Assembly (NCBI RefSeq): GCF_005938675.2
Contig: NZ_VCCH02000003.1
Location: 1-64,000 of the forward strand
Length of the DNA stretch: 64,000 nt
Source: Mycobacterium sp. KBS0706
Lineage (GTDB): Bacteria; Pseudomonadota; Alphaproteobacteria; DSM-16000; Inquilinaceae
Direction: 5' to 3'
Part shown: positions 60,408 to 64,000 of the stretch, piece after piece
Numbering within the stretch: position 1 is the first letter of the stretch
Layout of the letters: the number at the start of each line of letters is the position of its first letter
Program-made: the position numbers and the translations under genes
The notes under the pieces: generated by a model
Databases searched by the model: none
What the model saw: only the letters and a program-made list of their open reading frames with translations
Told to the model about the DNA's origin: nothing

Positions 60408-62078
60408 ATGACTGCTGCATCAGGTGTCGAACTTCAAACACCGCTGCGAACTATCAGCAGAGCCGAGGAGCGCAAGGTCATATTCGCATCGTCGCTGGGG
60501 ACGGTGTTCGAGTGGTATGATTTTTACCTCTACGGCGCCCTCACCGCGGCGATCGCCAAGAACTTCTTCTCCGGCGTCAACCCGACGGCGGGCTTCATCT
60601 TCGCCCTGCTGGCCTTCGCCGCCGGCTTCTTCGTCCGGCCCTTCGGCGCGCTGGTGTTCGGCCGCCTCGGCGACCTGGTCGGCCGCAAATACACCTTCCT
60701 GGTCACCATCGTGATCATGGGCGTGTCGACCTCGGCGGTCGGCTTCCTGCCCAACTATGCGTCGATCGGCATCGCCGCGCCGGCGATCCTGATCCTGCTG
60801 CGACTCTTGCAGGGCCTGGCGCTGGGTGGCGAATACGGCGGCGCCGCGACCTATGTCGCGGAGCACGCCCCTCAGGGCAGGCGCGGGTTCTACACCGCCT
60901 GGATCCAGACCACCGCGACGCTGGGCCTGTTCCTGTCGCTGATCGTCATCCTGGCCTGCCGCTGGTCGATGGACGCCGCGGCCTTCGACGCCTGGGGCTG
61001 GCGCATCCCGTTCCTGGTCTCGATCATCCTGCTGATCGTCTCGATCTGGATCCGGCTGCAGCTCAACGAATCGCCGCTGTTCCAGCAGATGAAGGCCGAG
61101 GGCAAGGGGTCCAAGGCGCCGCTGACCGAGGCCTTCGCCCACCGCGGCAACCTGAAGATCGTGGCGCTGGCCCTGTTCGGCCTGACCATGGGCCAGGCCG
61201 TGGTCTGGTATGCCGGCCAGTTCTACTCGCTGTTCTTCCTGACCCAGACCTTGAAGGTCGACCCCCAGACCGCCAACCTGCTGGTGGCCGCGGCGCTGCT
61301 GGTCGCCACGCCGTTCTTCCTGGTGTTCGGCGCCCTGTCCGACAAGATCGGGCGCAAGCCGATCATCATGGCCGGCTGCCTGCTGGCGGTCCTGACCTAC
61401 TTCCCACTGTTCCAGGCGCTGACCCACTACGCCAACCCGGCGCTGGAGGCGGCGCAGGCGTCGTCGCCGGTGACGGTGATCGCCGACCCGGCCGAATGCA
61501 GCGTGCAGTTCAACCCGGTCGGCACGGCGAAGTTCACCACCTCCTGCGACATCGCCAAGGGCGCGCTGGTCAAGGCCGGCGTACCGTACAGCAACCAGGC
61601 GGGCCCGGCTGGGGCCAAGGCCGAGATCGATGTCGGCAGCACCCGCATCGCCGCCTATGACGGCGCGGCGGCGGATGCGGCGACCGTCGGTCCCGTCTTC
61701 ACCAAGGGCCTGGCGGACGCGCTGAAGACCGCGGGTTATCCCGAAAAGGCCGACCCGGCGCAGATCAACCACTTCATGGTGTGGCTGATCCTGTTCGTGC
61801 TGGTGCTCTACGTCACCATGGTCTACGGCCCGATCGCGGCGATGCTGGTGGAGCTGTTCCCGACCCGGATCCGCTACACCTCGATGTCGCTGCCCTACCA
61901 CATCGGCAACGGCTGGTTCGGTGGCTTCCTGCCGGCGATCGCCGTCGCCATCGTCGCCGGCACCGGCAACATCTACAGCGGGCTGTGGTACCCGATCATC
62001 ATCGCCGGCGTCTGCCTGGTGATCGGCACGCTGTTCCTGAAGGACACCCGGCACATCGACATCCAGAAGAACCACTAA
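60408..62078 (+). CDS. MFS transporter, metabolite:H+ symporter family
   Basis: A 556-aa permease with about 12 helices. Landmarks are FASSLGTVFEWYDFYLYG (first helix, family-typical), GRLGDLVGRKYTF (loop 2-3), LLQGLALGGEYGGAATYVAEHAP and GALSDKIGRKPIIMAG. Relatives take up organic acids, shikimate or betaines. A soluble insert of about 100 residues (from SSPVTVIADPAECSV to KADPAQINH) sits between late helices, longer than in classical members, but similar long forms are known. It is followed by a good terminator. Confidence 0.92.
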   Translation: MTAASGVELQTPLRTISRAEERKVIFASSLGTVFEWYDFYLYGALTAAIAKNFFSGVNPTAGFIFALLAFAAGFFVRPFGALVFGRLGDLVGRKYTFLVTIVIMGVSTSAVGFLPNYASIGIAAPAILILLRLLQGLALGGEYGGAATYVAEHAPQGRRGFYTAWIQTTATLGLFLSLIVILACRWSMDAAAFDAWGWRIPFLVSIILLIVSIWIRLQLNESPLFQQMKAEGKGSKAPLTEAFAHRGNLKIVALALFGLTMGQAVVWYAGQFYSLFFLTQTLKVDPQTANLLVAAALLVATPFFLVFGALSDKIGRKPIIMAGCLLAVLTYFPLFQALTHYANPALEAAQASSPVTVIADPAECSVQFNPVGTAKFTTSCDIAKGALVKAGVPYSNQAGPAGAKAEIDVGSTRIAAYDGAAADAATVGPVFTKGLADALKTAGYPEKADPAQINHFMVWLILFVLVLYVTMVYGPIAAMLVELFPTRIRYTSMSLPYHIGNGWFGGFLPAIAVAIVAGTGNIYSGLWYPIIIAGVCLVIGTLFLKDTRHIDIQKNH

Positions 62079-62102
62079 CGCCGGAGCTTGTATCGACCGC
62101 GA

Positions 62103-62134
62103 GGCCGCGCCCAGAATGGGCGCGGCCTTTGCTT
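62103..62134 (+). terminator. Intrinsic terminator after the transporter gene
   Basis: GGCCGCGCCC (62103-62112) pairs perfectly with GGGCGCGGCC (62118-62127) over the 5-nt loop AGAAT and is followed by TTTGCTTT. Confidence 0.8.
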
Positions 62135-62143
62135 TGGCGGAAG

Positions 62144-62800
62144 ATGACAGACGCCACCCTTGTCCTGATCGCCGACGACCACCCGCTGGTGCGGCGCGCC
62201 TTGTCCGAGACGCTGGCCGAGGTAATGTCGCCCGTCCCGGCCGTGATCCAGGCCGGCAGCTTCCCCGAGGTCCTGGCCCTGCTCGGCGACCGCACCGTCG
62301 ACCTGCTGCTGCTCGACCTGTCGATGCCGGGCATGAACGGCTTCACCGGCCTGGCCTCGCTGCGCGCCGCCTTCCCCGCCGTGCCGGTGATCATGGTCTC
62401 GGCCAATGAGGAGCCCGCCGTGATGCGCCAGGCGATGGAGTTCGGTGCCTCCGGCTACCTGCCGAAATCGACGCCGCTGGCCGAGATCGGCGACGCCATC
62501 GAGAGCGTGCTGGCCGGCGGCGTCTGGTTCCCCGAAGCGGCGACCGGGCCGTCCGGTGCGGCGCCGGAACGCAGCGAGCTGACCCGCCGTGTCGCCGAGC
62601 TGACGCCGCAGCAGCTGCGCGTCCTGGCCCTGCTGACCGAGGGCAAGCTGAGCAAGCAGATCGCCTTCGAGATGTCGATCACCGAGGCCACGGTGAAGGC
62701 CCACCTGTCGCAGATCTTCCGCAAGCTCGGGGTCCAGAACCGGACCCAGGCAGTGATCGCGGTGCGCCAGCTCGGCATCATCGAGCCGACCGGCCACTGA
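62144..62800 (+). CDS. Orphan NarL/LuxR-type response regulator
   Basis: A 218-aa protein. Receiver domain (acidic D11/D12, phospho-acceptor D58 in LLLLDLSMPG, K108 in GYLPKS) and a C-terminal LuxR HTH (LTPQQLRVLALLTEGKLSKQ, then EATVKAHLSQIFRKLGV). It presumably controls transcription on phosphorylation, but no sensor kinase gene is nearby. The start at 62144 is 17 nt after the terminator stem. Confidence 0.93.
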   Translation: MTDATLVLIADDHPLVRRALSETLAEVMSPVPAVIQAGSFPEVLALLGDRTVDLLLLDLSMPGMNGFTGLASLRAAFPAVPVIMVSANEEPAVMRQAMEFGASGYLPKSTPLAEIGDAIESVLAGGVWFPEAATGPSGAAPERSELTRRVAELTPQQLRVLALLTEGKLSKQIAFEMSITEATVKAHLSQIFRKLGVQNRTQAVIAVRQLGIIEPTGH

Positions 62801-62950
62801 TCGAGGCCGGCGCGAGGGTGGGAGCCTGCACTCTCGACATGCCACCATCGCCGAAAGGCATGCCCGATCGCATTGACGTCCGGCCGCCGATCCGAACACT
62901 GGGGCCGAAGTCGCAGGGAGTTCGGCGGCGGACAGCGTCGGAGTTGAGTT

Positions 62951-64000
62951 ATGGCGGAAACGCCGGGCCGCAGGCGCCCTTCCGGGGATCGCGAGAGCCT
63001 TTCCGAGTGGCTGATCATCGTCGCCCAGACGGATCCCGCTGCAACGGAGTCCTTCTTCTCCGAAACAGCGGTCGGCTCTGCGGCCGGGACCGGAGACATC
63101 GGCGATCATCCTTCGACATTCGGAGGGCTTGGCGCGGCCCCGAACGACCAGGATGACGACGACGGGCTGGAAACCCCGGGAGCGCCCGAGAATCCCGGCT
63201 CCCCTCCCGAGCAGCCCGATCCCGGCATATTGGCTCTGAACCTCGCCAGCATGCTCTCGCCCATCGAGCTGTTTCGCCAGGCAGAGACGGATGCGAGTCT
63301 GAAACGCGCCATCGAGGCTTCGGACGATACGGAGCTGAAGCAGAAGCTGGCGAAGTGCCGGAGAGTCCAGGACGGCTGGGCCGGGCTGCTGGGGATGCGG
63401 CCGGACGGCACCGACGAAGACTACATGCTGATCGACAAGAACGTGATCACACGGCTGACGCGGACCCTCGATTGCTTGTCGTCCGATCAGCAGAAACTCC
63501 TTTTCGGCGCCGCCAAAAAGATCCGGAACCCTTGGAACCGGGCGGAAGCCCTTGGCAGCTTTGGCCCAGGCCTGTCGGCGCTGACGGAGTTGAAGACGGA
63601 CGTCGTCGATACCGTCCTCAATGCCATACCCGATGACGGACCCAAGGCGGCGGCAATCGGAGGGCTCGGTCCGGGTCTGGCGGCAGTCCCCGAGCGGCAG
63701 GACGAGATCGTGCAGGCCGCGATCGGGTTCGGCTTGGAGGAGCATTGCGCGGACGCTCTCGCCGGTATCGGAGCGGGTGCGGCGGCCCTGACGAAGGCCA
63801 ACCAGGACCTCGTCTTCAACAAGGCCGTCAAGCTTCTGGACGCCCTGTCCCGAGGAAAGGCGATCGGGGGCTTCGGCCCGAGCCTGACGGCGCTGCAGCC
63901 GAAACAGCTGGCGACTCTTGTCGATGCAGTCTGCGGCATGGACGGCCCGTCGCTGGCGGAGGCCGTGGACAGGCTCGGCCCCTATCTGACGGTGCCGCCG
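62951..64000 (+). CDS. Tandem helical-repeat protein, 3' truncated by window edge
   Basis: The frame is open from ATG 62951 (GGAG 8 nt upstream) to the window end, at least 350 residues. After an acidic, Gly/Pro-rich region (residues about 40-95) and a helical part, five repeat units of 34-35 residues start at residues 198, 233, 267, 302 and 336, with the pattern A-x-A-L-x-x-F/L-G-P-G-L-x-A-L (AEALGSFGPGLSAL, AAAIGGLGPGLAAV, ADALAGIGAGAAAL, GKAIGGFGPSLTAL, AEAVDRLGPYLTV). Codon use is less GC-biased than in neighbours, suggesting transfer. It loosely recalls helical-repeat effector proteins, but no family is recognised. Confidence 0.65.
   Translation, partial: MAETPGRRRPSGDRESLSEWLIIVAQTDPAATESFFSETAVGSAAGTGDIGDHPSTFGGLGAAPNDQDDDDGLETPGAPENPGSPPEQPDPGILALNLASMLSPIELFRQAETDASLKRAIEASDDTELKQKLAKCRRVQDGWAGLLGMRPDGTDEDYMLIDKNVITRLTRTLDCLSSDQQKLLFGAAKKIRNPWNRAEALGSFGPGLSALTELKTDVVDTVLNAIPDDGPKAAAIGGLGPGLAAVPERQDEIVQAAIGFGLEEHCADALAGIGAGAAALTKANQDLVFNKAVKLLDALSRGKAIGGFGPSLTALQPKQLATLVDAVCGMDGPSLAEAVDRLGPYLTVPP

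Overview
The window is GC-rich DNA with alphaproteobacterial traits: a minCDE operon, a thrS-infC overlap, GAAC-N7-GAAC SOS boxes, many solute-binding-protein transporters and MBOAT/lipid A surface chemistry. A member of the Rhodospirillales/Azospirillales is likely, perhaps Inquilinus-like, but that genus is only a guess because there is no rRNA here.

Layout. 1-9 kb: the end of a peptide ABC transporter (double ATPase and binding protein, converging on a shared 15-bp hairpin), a secreted GH129-like enzyme, an FAD monooxygenase, a class III-like PPK2 and a histidine-phosphatase-fold protein. 9-12 kb: an RluA-type pseudouridine synthase and minCDE. 12-19 kb: a methyltransferase, a VOC protein, an all-helical protein divergent from an ALDH7-type dehydrogenase, and an aromatic-type ABC uptake operon (binding protein, permease, ATPase). 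19-26 kb: a cyclase-domain protein, an ArsR repressor with three related palindromes that controls an MDR-type oxidoreductase, a ROK kinase, infC (apparently starting at AUA inside the end of thrS), thrS and a lipid A acyltransferase. 26-38 kb: a surface-glycan locus with at least four glycosyltransferase-like genes, an ELM1-family gene, an MBOAT/SGNH acylation pair, and three paralogues of an unrecognised family sharing ENGWLSP and TWTST motifs. A DDAH-like hydrolase and tRNA-Ser(GGA) follow.

38.75-49.45 kb: an integrated mobile element of about 10.7 kb at the 3' end of tRNA-Ser, bounded by a 15-bp direct repeat. Its right part is a minus-strand phage-satellite-like module: P4-type integrase, AlpA-like HTH, DUF927 helicase, a 230-nt palindromic GGTAATG-repeat region that may be an origin or control region, a second AlpA-like HTH, an HK97-type capsid gene and two small accessory genes, with no terminase, portal, protease or tail genes. 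Its AT-richer left part carries candidate defence cargo: a HEPN protein and an overlapping DUF6978-like/DUF1828 gene pair, plus a remnant of an older integrase. This element is the best candidate for an undescribed system.

49.5-64 kb: a GIY-YIG fragment, an orphan receiver protein whose ribosome-binding site can fold into a hairpin, then a LacI-controlled catabolic operon (RbsBCA-like transporter, phosphotriesterase family, glutamine-amidotransferase-like, PfkB kinase, BtpA). It lies downstream of a 47-nt perfect palindrome holding two AAACCGGTTT half-operator pairs. After it come a GFA protein, small secreted proteins, two tandem LexA boxes between divergent genes, an MHS-type transporter, an orphan LuxR-type response regulator and a truncated ORF of 34-35-residue helical repeats that runs off the window.

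Family names rest on motif recognition by eye. No searches were run.
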